From Chrysophaeum taylorii (taxonomy: Eukaryota > Sar > Pelagophyceae > Pelagomonadales > Pelagomonadaceae): DNA of 31,158 bases. This document shows, in pieces, positions 16,905-25,237 of this stretch (positions within the stretch are counted from its first letter, which is position 1; each line of letters opens with the position of its first letter). The translations under genes and the position numbers were made by a program. The notes beneath the pieces were generated by a model. That model searched no databases. It worked only from the letters and a program-made list of their open reading frames with translations, and was not told the origin of the DNA. The stretch is taken from contig JAQMWT010000364.1 in assembly GCA_029834535.1 (NCBI GenBank), positions 1-31,158 on the forward strand. The letters are read 5' to 3'.

Positions 16905-18527
16905 ATGACGGGGTCGTCGTCCGTGTTGTTGCCCCACTCGCACGTCGTGTTCAGCAAGGTGTGGCCCTCGGCCGAGATGCGGTGGGCCCTCGAGATGATC
17001 TTGGAATTTTTGACGGACGGCGAGCTGTGCCGGTGCCTCGAGACGTGCAAGCGGTGGCACGTCACGGCGAGCGTGGGCGCGTGGGCGCAGGGCGCCTGGC
17101 ACGATCGTTGCGCGGCGGCAACGAGAAATTTCAACGCGTCGGCGTGCGTCGCGGCCGAGGCGACGCGACGCCACTGCTGCGGTCGCGGGAAATTTCTGGC
17201 GCTCGCGTACGCGCCCGCGTGCCAGGTCGGGCGGCGGCGGCTCCGGCTGCGGCGCGGGGTCGACGAGGCGCGGCGCGCATGGGAGGCCGAGTGCGAACCG
17301 CTGTCCGAGGCGGTCCGGTCGGCGCGACGACGCCTCCGCGTCGTATTCGCGGGCGCGGTCGCCTGCGCGTACTCTTTCCTGCCACGCGGCGAGGCAACCC
17401 TCGTGTTGCTGTGGCCCGTGAGGTTCGCCTGGCACGCCTCCTCGATTTCCCGCCTCGCCCACGACCCCCTCGCCGACTACTCGATCGATTCTACGTACTC
17501 GGCGGGCGGCGAGAACGACGACGACGACGCGACGTGGGGCGAGCACGTCAAGCGCGGCCTCGCCGTCCGCGCCAAATCCTGGCGTTCCTCGTGGCCCGTC
17601 GCCCACGCCCTCACCTCGCCGGACGCCCTCGAGCTCCGTCGCTACGCCTTTCTGACTTCGACGGTATGCGTCGTCGTCGCGTTCGCGCTCCTTTTGGCGT
17701 GGTGGCGTTGCGTCTGGTACGCCCTCGGCGCCGCGTGCTCCGAGCTCGGCTTGGCGAGCTTCGACGTCGCCGACTGCGAGCTCCGGCTCAAGAACCTTGC
17801 CGACTCCTCGCCGGCGCGCCGCATCTTCGTCGAGGCGCGAGACGTCGAAGCCACTTTTCTCGCGCGACTCGACGAGCGGCGATACCTCCTCCGCTTGTGC
17901 CGCCGCCCCGTGCTCCCCGCGAATCCCTACCGCGGCCACGACGACCGAAAGGTGGCGGTTTCCCTCGAACACACCCCGCCGGCAGTCGCGACCGAACTTT
18001 CTAAACTTGTCGCGGGCCAAAAAAGTATTCCCGAAAAGCTCGTCTCCGTCGCTCGCCGCGTCGCGACCCGCCTCCTCCGCCGCTGGCGCGCCTGGAAGGC
18101 CAGACGCGGACCGCGCCGCTTCTTCGCCGTCGCGGCAGAGCTTAACCGACCCCTCATCCGCCTCCTTGCCGCCTCTTCCGCTTTCGTCCTCGCCGCCCTT
18201 CTCGTCGCCGTATGCGCCAGAGAAACGCCCCGGCGCCGCGGCCGCGCCGAGATTGCACTTCACTACGCCGCTCGAGCTTCGCTCATTCTCCTCGACGCAT
18301 TCAAGCAGGACATTATCCCCGTCTGCTTCCTCCTCGCCAAGCTCGTCCTCGGCCTCGTTACGCTCCTCCTCCAACGCGCCTTCCTCAGCTCCTACTGCGT
18401 CCTCGTCGTCCCCTGCCTCGCTCTCCTCCTCGCCTTTTCGCACGATGGGGACGATCTCCGTCTCAACAAGCCCCCATCTACTGGCCCCGCGCCTTGGCCC
18501 CCCGCATCCGCGCCATACATCCTCTAG
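16905..18527 (+). CDS. F-box protein with predicted transmembrane segments
   Basis: A 540-residue protein from ATG 16905 (M-T-G-S-S-S-V-L-L-P); in-frame ATGs upstream (16653) and downstream (16977) are alternatives. Residues ~22-60 match an F-box (A-L-E-M-I-L-E-F-L-T-D-G-E-L-C-R-C-L-E-T, then C-K-R-W), the Skp1-binding motif of SCF ubiquitin ligases. The middle is Arg-rich. Hydrophobic segments near residues 248-268, 418-437, 469-489 and 494-512 look membrane-spanning, with a weaker one near 145-175. A ubiquitin-ligase adaptor anchored in a membrane would be unusual. The pairing could instead be a membrane protein with an F-box-like helix. The antisense strand is open too, but reads as low-complexity Arg/Glu and is rejected. 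Confidence 0.65.
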   Translation: MTGSSSVLLPHSHVVFSKVWPSAEMRWALEMILEFLTDGELCRCLETCKRWHVTASVGAWAQGAWHDRCAAATRNFNASACVAAEATRRHCCGRGKFLALAYAPACQVGRRRLRLRRGVDEARRAWEAECEPLSEAVRSARRRLRVVFAGAVACAYSFLPRGEATLVLLWPVRFAWHASSISRLAHDPLADYSIDSTYSAGGENDDDDATWGEHVKRGLAVRAKSWRSSWPVAHALTSPDALELRRYAFLTSTVCVVVAFALLLAWWRCVWYALGAACSELGLASFDVADCELRLKNLADSSPARRIFVEARDVEATFLARLDERRYLLRLCRRPVLPANPYRGHDDRKVAVSLEHTPPAVATELSKLVAGQKSIPEKLVSVARRVATRLLRRWRAWKARRGPRRFFAVAAELNRPLIRLLAASSAFVLAALLVAVCARETPRRRGRAEIALHYAARASLILLDAFKQDIIPVCFLLAKLVLGLVTLLLQRAFLSSYCVLVVPCLALLLAFSHDGDDLRLNKPPSTGPAPWPPASAPYIL

Positions 18528-19211
18528 CACCGCCGACCTCGCACTCACTAACTCCGCCCTCCCTCCCTCCCTCCCTCCTTCCTTGGGGCCACAAGGGGGT
18601 GTGGATGTGGAGATCGAGCGCTTCAACCTTCTCGCGGCGCTCCTCCATCTATGCCGCCGACCCCGCCGAGGGGAAGGCCGAGGGCGCGGCGGCGGCGGCG
18701 CGCGAGGCCCTTGTGATATGTATTTATTTATCCTCCTCCTCCTCCTCCTCCTCAAGTCGCTTATTAGTCGCTGCGCGGCCTCCCTGCCTGCCTGCCTGCC
18801 TCCCTCCCTTGTTATATTAAGTTGGTACTATACAACTTGTAATAATAATAACAGCCATAGCCCCCCCGTCGTGCTATTCAACGGTCGGTTCGGCTGTATC
18901 TCCACAGCCCCCCCGTCGTGCTTTTCAACGGTCGGTTCGGCTGTATCTCCATATGCTTCTTCATTCATCGCCGGCTGACGTTGGGTTCCGGGACCACGTC
19001 AGTTGTCTTGAAAACCACGACCTTCGCAGCAACCGCCAGCGGTCCCAATCTGGGACCCCATCAACGGTTCGATGATCGCTCCAAATCAATGAGCTTAGTC
19101 ATCAACACGAAAATTTCCGTATGTATCGGTACATAGTCGCCCATTCAGCAGATACTATCGCAAACTACTGGCTGCGAACGGTGCAAGAAGAGGACAACAA
19201 CAACCTGCGCT
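18528..19211. other. Intergenic region rich in simple repeats
   Basis: Contains CTCC-type runs (about 18558-18580), a CCT tract (18728-18755), a CTGC tract (18783-18806), an AAT run (18841-18851) and a 46-bp direct duplication (18858-18950). Open frames from the F-box gene's other phases cross its start but show no domain. It is the likely 3' flank of the F-box gene and 5' flank of the REEP gene. Confidence 0.55.
18858..18950 (+). repeat. 46-bp direct repeat, two copies
   Basis: The unit begins AGCCCCCCCGTCGTGCT and ends GGTTCGGCTGTATCTCCA, at about 18858-18903 and 18905-18950, one base apart. The copies differ at one internal base (CTATTCAACGG versus CTTTTCAACGG). Part of the unit (TTCAACGGTCGGTTCGG) is GC-rich, but I see no strong stem-loop. 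Confidence 0.9.
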
Positions 19212-19781
19212 ATGGACATCGAGAGTACGCCGATCCACCTCGCCCCATAACTGTGATGATGACCTCCCGCAGACATCAAGGGGCAGATCAACATGATGCT
19301 GGACAAGCTCCCAGCGCCCGTCAAGGCGAAACTCGACGAATTCGAAAAGACTACGAGCCAGGACAAGGCGTTGATCGCCGGCGGCGCCTTCGTCTTCGCC
19401 GTCCTCCTCTTCCTCTTCCTCTGCCCGCAGCCCCTCGTCCTCAACATCGTCGGCTGCGCATACCCCATATACGCCTCGATGAAGATGCTCGCCGAGGAGT
19501 CGATGAGCGAGGCGCCCATGTGGATCACCTACTGGGTCGTCTTCACCTCTTTCAAAATGATTATGGGGCCCCTCGACCTCATCCTCTCTTTCGTTCCCTT
19601 CTACTTTTACTTCAAGGTACGCTCTAGGAGAGACGTTTTCGCAAAACCGACGACTCCACTCTCGCAGTTGACCTTCCTCATCTACCTCTTCTACCCGTCG
19701 ACGAAGGGCGCGCAAAAAGTCCTCGACATGATCATCAAGGTATACGTTTTCCCGCTCCTCAAGCCGGACAAGTCCGACTAG
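19212..19781 (+). CDS. REEP/HVA22 (TB2/DP1) ER-shaping membrane protein
   Basis: A 156-residue protein in three exons: 19212-19224, 19273-19616 and 19668-19781. It begins M-D-I-E, and splicing gives I-K-G-Q-I-N-M-M-L-D-K. The TB2/DP1 domain has two long hydrophobic hairpins (F-V-F-A-V-L-L-F-L-F-L, then L-V-L-N-I-V-G-C-A-Y-P-I-Y-A-S). Then come W-I-T-Y-W-V-V-F and the hallmark F-Y-F-Y-F-K joined to L-T-F-L-I-Y-L-F-Y-P-S-T-K-G-A. These proteins insert wedge-like hairpins and bend tubular ER membranes. The second intron is 51 bp with no stop, so an unspliced reading inserts 17 residues (V-R-S-R-R-D-V-F) between F-K and L-T, exactly where the family has none. The protein ends in a charged K-P-D-K-S-D. 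Confidence 0.9.
19225..19272 (+). other. 48-bp intron 1 of the REEP gene
   Basis: Donor GTACGC, acceptor CCGCAG. It splits an Asn codon after M-D-I-E. Without splicing the ATG at 19212 runs into a stop at CCCATAACTG in other phases, and the upstream Met is lost. The short first exon (13 nt) rests on donor/acceptor fit and N-terminal plausibility. Confidence 0.65.
19617..19667 (+). other. 51-bp intron 2 of the REEP gene (3n, stop-free)
   Basis: Donor GTACGC (the same hexamer as intron 1), acceptor TCGCAG, and the length is a multiple of three with no stop. Removal restores the conserved F-Y-F-Y-F-K-L-T-F-L-I-Y-L-F. Retained, it adds 17 Arg/Ser/Pro-containing residues in a hydrophobic hairpin. 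Confidence 0.85.
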
Positions 19782-20049
19782 ATCTTGGGTGGTTTTTCGC
19801 AGCCCCGTTCCTCCCAATATTTCGCCCCCCCCTGTCATCTTTCTCCTTTTCCTTGGCGCGCGCGCGCGCGCTTCCGCCCGCGACGACGTCGCCACCACAC
19901 CCACTGCCCGATTGTCAACAACAACATCATCATCATCATCACCACCACCACCATGGTAATAATCTATAACAAAATTTCACATGTGCACTCTTAATATTAT
20001 ATCAAACTACGTATTTCGTCCTGTTTATCAAAGCTTAAAAACAGCACGC
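19782..20049. other. Convergent intergenic region REEP / P4H
   Basis: 3' flanks of two convergent genes. It contains a GC dinucleotide run (19857-19872) and an AAC/ATC/ACC trinucleotide series (about 19917-19953). No gene. Confidence 0.6.
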
Positions 20050-20829
20050 TTACTCCAAAAGGTTTGGCGGCGGGAGTTTGTAGAGCACGTCGGTGCGCGC
20101 CACGTACTTGACACCGGAAGTGACGATGTCCCCCTGGTGGAGTGGCGAGAGTGGGTGATGGCCGTGAAAGAAGCAGAGGACCGAGCCGCGGCGGGGCTTG
20201 ACCGCGAAGACCGCGGCGGCGACGTCCCCACCCTCTTGCCGCTTAAAAAAGCTTGTAGTACCGCCCTCGAAGTCGTCGTTCAAGTAGATCAAAAAGGTAA
20301 GCCACGAGAAGCAGGTGCCGTCGTAGATATCGGCAACGAGGTTGCCGTTGGTGTCGAGGCCCGAGCCCGTCCAGGCGCCGTCCGCGTGGACCTTAAAGAC
20401 GTCCGACTCAGAATACTTGTACAACCGCCAGCGCCGGTTGAGGCCGACGACGGGCTCGAGCGTCAACCTCGGGAATTCGATGCGAGGCGGCAACAGAGGC
20501 CGCGCGCGCTCGAATATTTTGTCGTTCGTCGCCGGAGCGACGATCCACACGCAGTTCTCGTTCTGCCGAACGTTTCGGCCGAGCGAGACGGGCGCGTCCT
20601 CGGTGTAGCCCATCGCCTCGCTCGTCGCCACGATCGCCTCGCATTCCGACGCCGTCAGGACGTTGTGCAATACGAAGACGCCCATCGATGGGTCGACGAC
20701 CTCTCGCGACGGCGAGGGGTCTTCTCCGAGCGTAACCGCCGCCGCGGGAGCCGCAAACACGGGCAGATCCGGCACATCGCGCCCAGGCTCGCGCGTCACG
20801 ACCCAGTGCAATGGTGCCACCGTCGTCAT
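20050..20829 (-). CDS. Prolyl 4-hydroxylase-like 2OG-Fe(II) dioxygenase
   Basis: A 259-residue protein from ATG 20829 (M-T-T-V-A-P-L-H-W-V). In-frame Met codons exist at 20874 and 20997, but those would overlap the upstream DUF4536 gene. The P4Hc domain starts at about M-G-V-F-V-L-H-N-V-L-T-A-S-E-C-E-A-I. Iron ligands are the His and Asp of F-K-V-H-A-D-G and the His of P-L-H-Q-G-D, with the 2-oxoglutarate-binding Lys in S-G-V-K-Y-V-A-R-T-D-V-L-Y. G-G-T-T-S-F-F is also typical. It would hydroxylate a peptidyl proline or related residue using O2 and 2-oxoglutarate. No signal peptide is evident from this start, so an ER location cannot be assumed. It begins 23 bp after the preceding same-strand gene. 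Confidence 0.88.
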   Translation of the reverse strand: MTTVAPLHWVVTREPGRDVPDLPVFAAPAAAVTLGEDPSPSREVVDPSMGVFVLHNVLTASECEAIVATSEAMGYTEDAPVSLGRNVRQNENCVWIVAPATNDKIFERARPLLPPRIEFPRLTLEPVVGLNRRWRLYKYSESDVFKVHADGAWTGSGLDTNGNLVADIYDGTCFSWLTFLIYLNDDFEGGTTSFFKRQEGGDVAAAVFAVKPRRGSVLCFFHGHHPLSPLHQGDIVTSGVKYVARTDVLYKLPPPNLLE

Positions 20830-20852
20830 CACACACGCCGCCTGCACGCGCC

Positions 20853-21074
20853 TCAAACCAGCAAACGTACGCATCCGAGAACGATCCACGCCGACCCAAA
20901 CGCTACGAACCACGTCTGCTGCGCCGGCTGGACGCGGATCTGCCGCAGTGAGTATGCAGCGACGCCAAAGCACGTCGCGCTCCCCAGCACGCGGCACTCG
21001 AGACAGTCCTCGATGACAACTCCTTCTCGAGGAGCCTCACGTTCTTGCCGAACCACGCGCGAAAACAAGCCCAT
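20853..21074 (-). CDS. DMAC1/DUF4536-like small membrane protein
   Basis: A 73-residue protein starting M-G-L-F-S-R-V-V-R-Q. It has an E-D-C-L-E-C-R-V-L-G motif followed by two hydrophobic segments (A-T-C-F-G-V-A-A-Y-S-L and T-W-F-V-A-F-G-S-A-W-I-V-L-G). The D-C-x-x-C-R-x-x-G pair-of-Cys start with a two-helix hairpin matches the DUF4536 family, whose animal member DMAC1 (TMEM261) helps assemble mitochondrial complex I's distal membrane arm. The function here is inferred from that resemblance alone. Its stop is 23 bp upstream of the P4H-like ATG on the same strand, and the P4H frame stays open through this gene, so a fused or bicistronic transcript is possible. Confidence 0.6.
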   Translation of the reverse strand: MGLFSRVVRQEREAPREGVVIEDCLECRVLGSATCFGVAAYSLRQIRVQPAQQTWFVAFGSAWIVLGCVRLLV

Positions 21075-22918
21075 GCATACGGCCAGGGGGGATCCAAATT
21101 CAATTTCTGGGGTTTTTCATCGACCACCTGCAGGCTGATGACGAGAGAGCGCGATTCCACTCACGTGCTGCGAGCACCGATACTCTAACTTTTGAGAGGA
21201 GGCGAACATCAGCGTGCGAAATCCGGGCGGCGTAACAATGGCCGAGGTGTGTGTCGCCCGCAAGACAAAGCAAGCATGATCGGTTTCGGAAGATAGATAA
21301 AGCTCGGTTGCTCACAAGGGGGGTGCGGTGGAGAAAGCAGAGGGTTTTTTTGGAAGATGTGATAGGCCAAGGTACCTCGTGGGTGGTACCTGGACGGCGG
21401 GTGTACCCCGGGACCCTATCGGGGTCATCGCCGAGCCGCATGAAATTGGTCACCTCGTCGAGGTTGCTTGACGACGCGTGCTTTGAGCGCCTCGACGTAC
21501 GCCACTCGGAATTCGCCTCGGGATTAACGACAAGTGCAACAAGCGCCGCCCGGCCTCAGTGATGTCACGGGCACTTCACACGGTGCGCGACGTGCGACCT
21601 TGGCCATTTTATTACCTGACACCATCGGCTCAACCTCCAATTGACCTTTCTTGGAGCGGTGCTCGGCTAGAAACTCAGCGTCAATGGTGCCTTGGTCATC
21701 GCCCTACGCAACCAAACCACAACACGCCGCGATTTCACAAGACTCGGCGCCTCAAGAACCACGTCCGTCGCATGCACACATCCATCAGAATTACCGAGCG
21801 CCTGATTGCGCGTGTGGAAAAAAGCGAGCTCGAGACCCCAGCAGAGAGAGCAGAGTTTATCCGGACACCGAGGCGGTACATTGCTATTTCAAGAGACAAG
21901 CGTCGTGCGATAAGAGAAGTTTTTCCCGAAGTTTGAGGGACGTGCAACCGACAAAAGCGCATTCGCCTGTGGTGCGCTGACATCGGATTATTTGCAGCTC
22001 AGCGAAGGAGGGCGGTACGTATGCGCAAGTATGCGAGTGAAGTACCAACTGCGCTTCGACGGTCACTTGGCTATTCATCATCATCGATTGTGGACCTTCC
22101 GTCCTTGCCGTCAGGACGCAGCGTGCGATGTTTGAGTTTTTGGTTGTGTTCATTGTCGTCTGGCGCAATCTACGCGAGAACCAATGTGGAAGCCGCTAGC
22201 TCACCAAAACTATGCGTTGTTGCGTTGCGTTTCGTTGCTTCTGTTGATCAAAGCGGGTTCTCACAAATGCGGCCGTGCAGCCATGGGACGCGCCTCGACG
22301 ACGCGTAAATTCGGAAAAGTACCACCGTTATAGAAAAAAAAAACCTGGATCATGATGGAGGGGAACAACGCAAGCAGCCAACTGGGAAGCATACATAGAC
22401 GGGAAGAGCACGTGCTTGATATAGAGCGATTTCCTTTTCCAGCGTGGCGAAAACCGATTCCAACTCGCGCAGAGCTAGATAACGGCGGGGTTATCCTCGT
22501 CGCTTTTGCGCGTGGGGGGTCGGACAGTGTCGTCCTCGTCTTTCTTTGCGATCCTCTATGTTGGGAGACATCCCCAGTTTTCCATCGTCAATAAGGGTAA
22601 TAGTGCGCAGCTCGCCACCACACCCGGCGCCAGATTTGAGGCCCCGTAACGCCATCCCGGCCTTTCCCTATCAAGAGTGGACAGATTGGGTATCCAACAA
22701 GATTCGTAGACAACAGCAGGGGGCGACAGCGTCGTCGAGAACTTGACTCCCGAGGCGACCTGTAGGTGCGGTGCACAGATGAAACCCTGGCCATTCAGCG
22801 GAAGAGAACGACGGCGACGGGGATAATAAGGCGAAAGGAGACGACTCCGTTGTGTTTGTTTGTGTGTGTGCGTGCTTCTGTGTAGCTCGAGAGAGAGTGC
22901 CTGTCCCGGGGCCATCAC
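21075..22918. other. Gene-poor region, no confident gene
   Basis: 1.84 kb without a convincing coding sequence. The best candidate is an ATG-started frame at 21562-21936 (+, about 124 residues, Arg-rich end E-R-L-I-A-R-V-E-K-S-E), with no recognised domain and probably chance. GTGT/TGTG runs lie at about 22858-22874. The rest shows neither repeats matching other parts of the window nor RNA-gene signatures I can identify. Confidence 0.45.
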
Positions 22919-24196
22919 CTAATATACCTTGGAGGATTGGCGGCGGACAAGCATCGGGGGGCGTTCGGCGGGAGCCTCTTCCTCCATGACGACTTCGGTT
23001 TCCCCGAGGAGGGCGAGCATGCAGGAGGAGTTTGAGCTGGTCATGGGTACTCTCCAGCCCTTGGCGAATACGTCGCTGAGGGGCGGGATAAAATCGGCCT
23101 TTCGGCTGACCTTGCCAGGGGGGAGCGCGACGAGGTTGGTAGTGGCGGAGCCGGCGAGTTGGATGACGCGGGGGCTGAGGGGGAAGTCCGTGCCACCCCA
23201 TCCGGCGGCGGAGGCGAGGGAACGCTCTTTGTTTCCAGCGATGACGACGTGGGACTGGAGTTCGACGATGTCGACGATGGCGACGAAAAGCATCTTGACG
23301 CCGAGCTCGCTGCGCACAACGCGCATTTCGGGGACGATTTCGCCGACGCGCGCGAGCATCGCCGCCGAGTCGGTGGTCTCGATAACAGCAAAAGCGACCT
23401 TGACCTGGTCGTCGCCCATCTTAAACTGCTTGAGGTCGCCCGAGACGAGGGCGTAGGCCGAGAGCATCGCGAGATTTTTTGATTTGGCCTTGAACTGCAT
23501 CGCGCAGAGCTGGTTGACGTCGCTGACGCCGGTGTATTGGACGAGGAGCGAGACGACTTTCCGGTCCCAGGCGGTGGTCGTGGGCGAGCGCAGGTTGAGG
23601 GTGTCCGACAAGATCGCGCACAAGAGCAGGCCCGCGACCTCCTTGGGCAATGCCTTGCCGTAAACCACGAAGCTGTGGGCGATGATCGTACTCATGGACC
23701 CCCAGGGCCGGATGTCGACGTAGATAGGGCGGTTAGTGACGATCGTCGACGACTGGAGGGCGTGGTGGTCGATCACCCCCACGATTTGGTTCTCCTTGAT
23801 CGCCGGGTTGAGCTGGGTTGTCTGCTGGAAGTCGACCAGACATACGGCGGCGCCGGGCGCGAGGATGTCGTCGACGAGCTGGATTTTAGAAACATCGTAC
23901 CCCCAATACTCGAGCGCAAACTCCGTCTCCGAGTTGATGTCTGAGGCGCGCGCCGGCGTCCCGCCATATAAAGCGGCGGCTCCGATCGCCCCCGCGATCG
24001 AGTCGAGGTCTGCGACCAGGTGACCGCAAAAGATCGCGCCCGCGAGCTCCGGGACGTGCAGTGTCTCGACGTCTTCGGTGCTCGCGAGCCGCTGGAGCAA
24101 GTTCCCCGCCGACGCCCACTCCTTCTTCACGGCCAGCTCCACGGGCGTGTCGAGCCGCTTGGCGTACGTCTTGTGGTCGAGCTGCGTGGACGACAT
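22919..24196 (-). CDS. Family II (DHH/DHHA2) inorganic pyrophosphatase
   Basis: A 425-residue protein from ATG 24196 (M-S-S-T-Q-L-D-H-K-T). DHH-superfamily phosphoesterase; Mn-dependent members hydrolyse pyrophosphate, and relatives act on short polyphosphate. Metal ligands are visible: H59, D63 and D65 in G-H-L-V-A-D-L-D-S, D122 in V-D-F-Q-Q, the D-H-H motif at 143-145 and D198 in I-L-S-D-T. The C-terminal DHHA2 domain carries V-S-R-K-A-D-F-I-P-P-L, the S-R-K substrate-binding signature. Ten extra acidic residues precede a Pro/Arg-rich tail. No targeting signal, so probably cytosolic. A divergent gene starts 108 bp away. Exopolyphosphatase (PPX1-like) activity is the alternative. Confidence 0.9.
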   Translation of the reverse strand: MSSTQLDHKTYAKRLDTPVELAVKKEWASAGNLLQRLASTEDVETLHVPELAGAIFCGHLVADLDSIAGAIGAAALYGGTPARASDINSETEFALEYWGYDVSKIQLVDDILAPGAAVCLVDFQQTTQLNPAIKENQIVGVIDHHALQSSTIVTNRPIYVDIRPWGSMSTIIAHSFVVYGKALPKEVAGLLLCAILSDTLNLRSPTTTAWDRKVVSLLVQYTGVSDVNQLCAMQFKAKSKNLAMLSAYALVSGDLKQFKMGDDQVKVAFAVIETTDSAAMLARVGEIVPEMRVVRSELGVKMLFVAIVDIVELQSHVVIAGNKERSLASAAGWGGTDFPLSPRVIQLAGSATTNLVALPPGKVSRKADFIPPLSDVFAKGWRVPMTSSNSSCMLALLGETEVVMEEEAPAERPPMLVRRQSSKVY

Positions 24197-24304
24197 GGTG
24201 GTGGTGGTGGTGGTGGTGGTGGTGGTTTTTATTTTTCGGGGCTTGCTGACGTCGCACAGACGTGGTTGTGATGTTGGGACATTCCATCAAGGGTTAGTGT
24301 TAAT
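24197..24304. promoter_or_regulatory. Compact divergent promoter region with GGT microsatellite
   Basis: 108 bp separate the starts of the pyrophosphatase (-) and PDI-like (+) genes. It begins with about 11 GGT units (24197-24231, CCA on the other strand), directly before the pyrophosphatase ATG. Both promoters must fit here or overlap coding sequence. Confidence 0.55.
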
Positions 24305-25237
24305 ATGTGGTTGTTCTTGGCCGTACTCCTCGCTGAGGGCGCGCTGGTGCAGGAGCTCAAGTTCGCCGCCGACGCCGTCGAGCTTACCGCGGGTGAGGAC
24401 AAGGGTGTCGGTGCAGGGCTCGTGGTAGTGCTGGGACTCTTCGGGCCAACCGAAGCCAAGGAGCGGGCGGTGTTCGAGCACGTGATGGTCAGCGACGATT
24501 TCGTCGACGGCGGCTGGGTCGCCGCGTGGTCGAGCGAGAGCCGCGTCCGCAACCACCTTCAGTTCGAGACGCCCACGGTCCGCGTCTACAGGCCGTTTGG
24601 GCCGCCCGAGGCCTTTGCATCCGACTGGGACTACAGGGAGCTCAAGCACTTCGTGTGGTCGTCGTCGTTCGCGCCCGTATCCACCTTTCCTACCGCGCCT
24701 TCGGACGCCCCCGAAGCCGACGACGACGAGCCGCGGGTTGTTGTTGATCGCAACAAGCCCCTCAACCTCCGACTCCACGCCGCGTTGCGCCAGTTCACCG
24801 TGCCGACGTTCGCCGTCTTGCTCAATCGCGAGGAGTACTTTAACGATCGCGAGGACGAGCACCACGCCCTCCGCGCGTTTGGAAAAAAATCCAAAGGGGC
24901 GGCAGTGGTGCTGCTGATCGACCCCGACAACCCAATCGCCGAGCCCGTCGCAAAATTGGGCGGCCTCGACCTCGCGGCGGTGCGCGAGTCCGAGAGACCC
25001 TCCGGCGTCTTCTTCGGTCACCACGGCAGCATGCCCTTCGATGGCCTATATTACGAGGAGGCCCTCGACTGGGCGCTTAGCGACTTCTACGAGCAAGGCG
25101 CCGGGGGCTCGACGACCGACTGGGAGCGGCCCAAGGGCCGTCGCCGGCCCGTAGGTGACCAACCCTCCAAGAAAAGTACGAAGAAGACCAAGAGGAAGAA
25201 AGCACCCAAGCCGGACGACCTTCGCCGCCGGCGATGA
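24305..25237 (+). CDS. Secretory PDI-like protein lacking CxxC
   Basis: A 310-residue protein with a signal peptide (M-W-L-F-L-A-V-L-L-A-E-G-A). Two thioredoxin-like folds are suggested. The first (about 20-115) has A-G-L-V-V-V-L-G-L-F and T-P-T-V-R-V-Y-R-P-F, like the b domain of protein disulphide isomerases. The second (about 115-245) has E-L-K-H-F-V-W and K-G-A-A-V-V-L-L-I-D-P, like b'. No Cys pair occurs, so it cannot catalyse disulphide exchange and may act as a chaperone-like, substrate-binding module. The tail (about 275-310) is very basic (K-S-T-K-K-T-K-R-K-K) and ends R-R-R-R, with no KDEL-type signal. The assignment is by fold pattern only. Confidence 0.6.
   Translation: MWLFLAVLLAEGALVQELKFAADAVELTAGEDKGVGAGLVVVLGLFGPTEAKERAVFEHVMVSDDFVDGGWVAAWSSESRVRNHLQFETPTVRVYRPFGPPEAFASDWDYRELKHFVWSSSFAPVSTFPTAPSDAPEADDDEPRVVVDRNKPLNLRLHAALRQFTVPTFAVLLNREEYFNDREDEHHALRAFGKKSKGAAVVLLIDPDNPIAEPVAKLGGLDLAAVRESERPSGVFFGHHGSMPFDGLYYEEALDWALSDFYEQGAGGSTTDWERPKGRRRPVGDQPSKKSTKKTKRKKAPKPDDLRRRR

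Noticed and set aside
16605..18755. Very long minus-strand open frame (716 codons) antisense to the F-box gene
   Set aside because: Its translation is Arg/Glu/Gly low-complexity without domain patterns, as expected when a GC-rich coding strand is read backwards. The plus strand gives an F-box and clean hydrophobic spans.
19063..19085. GGTTCGATGATC resembling a tRNA B box
   Set aside because: No matching A box or cloverleaf could be drawn around it, and the TpsiC stem does not pair.
20829..20997. Longer N-terminus for the P4H-like protein (Met at 20997 or 20874)
   Set aside because: Those starts lie inside the DUF4536-like gene, whose own frame has a clear motif, and the added residues show no signal peptide or domain.
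21562..21936. Possible Arg-rich protein (about 124 codons, +)
   Set aside because: No recognised domain or signal; its length is compatible with chance in GC-rich sequence.
22352..22594. Possible small gene (80 codons, +)
   Set aside because: Mixed composition, no domain, in a stretch crowded with similar short frames on both strands.
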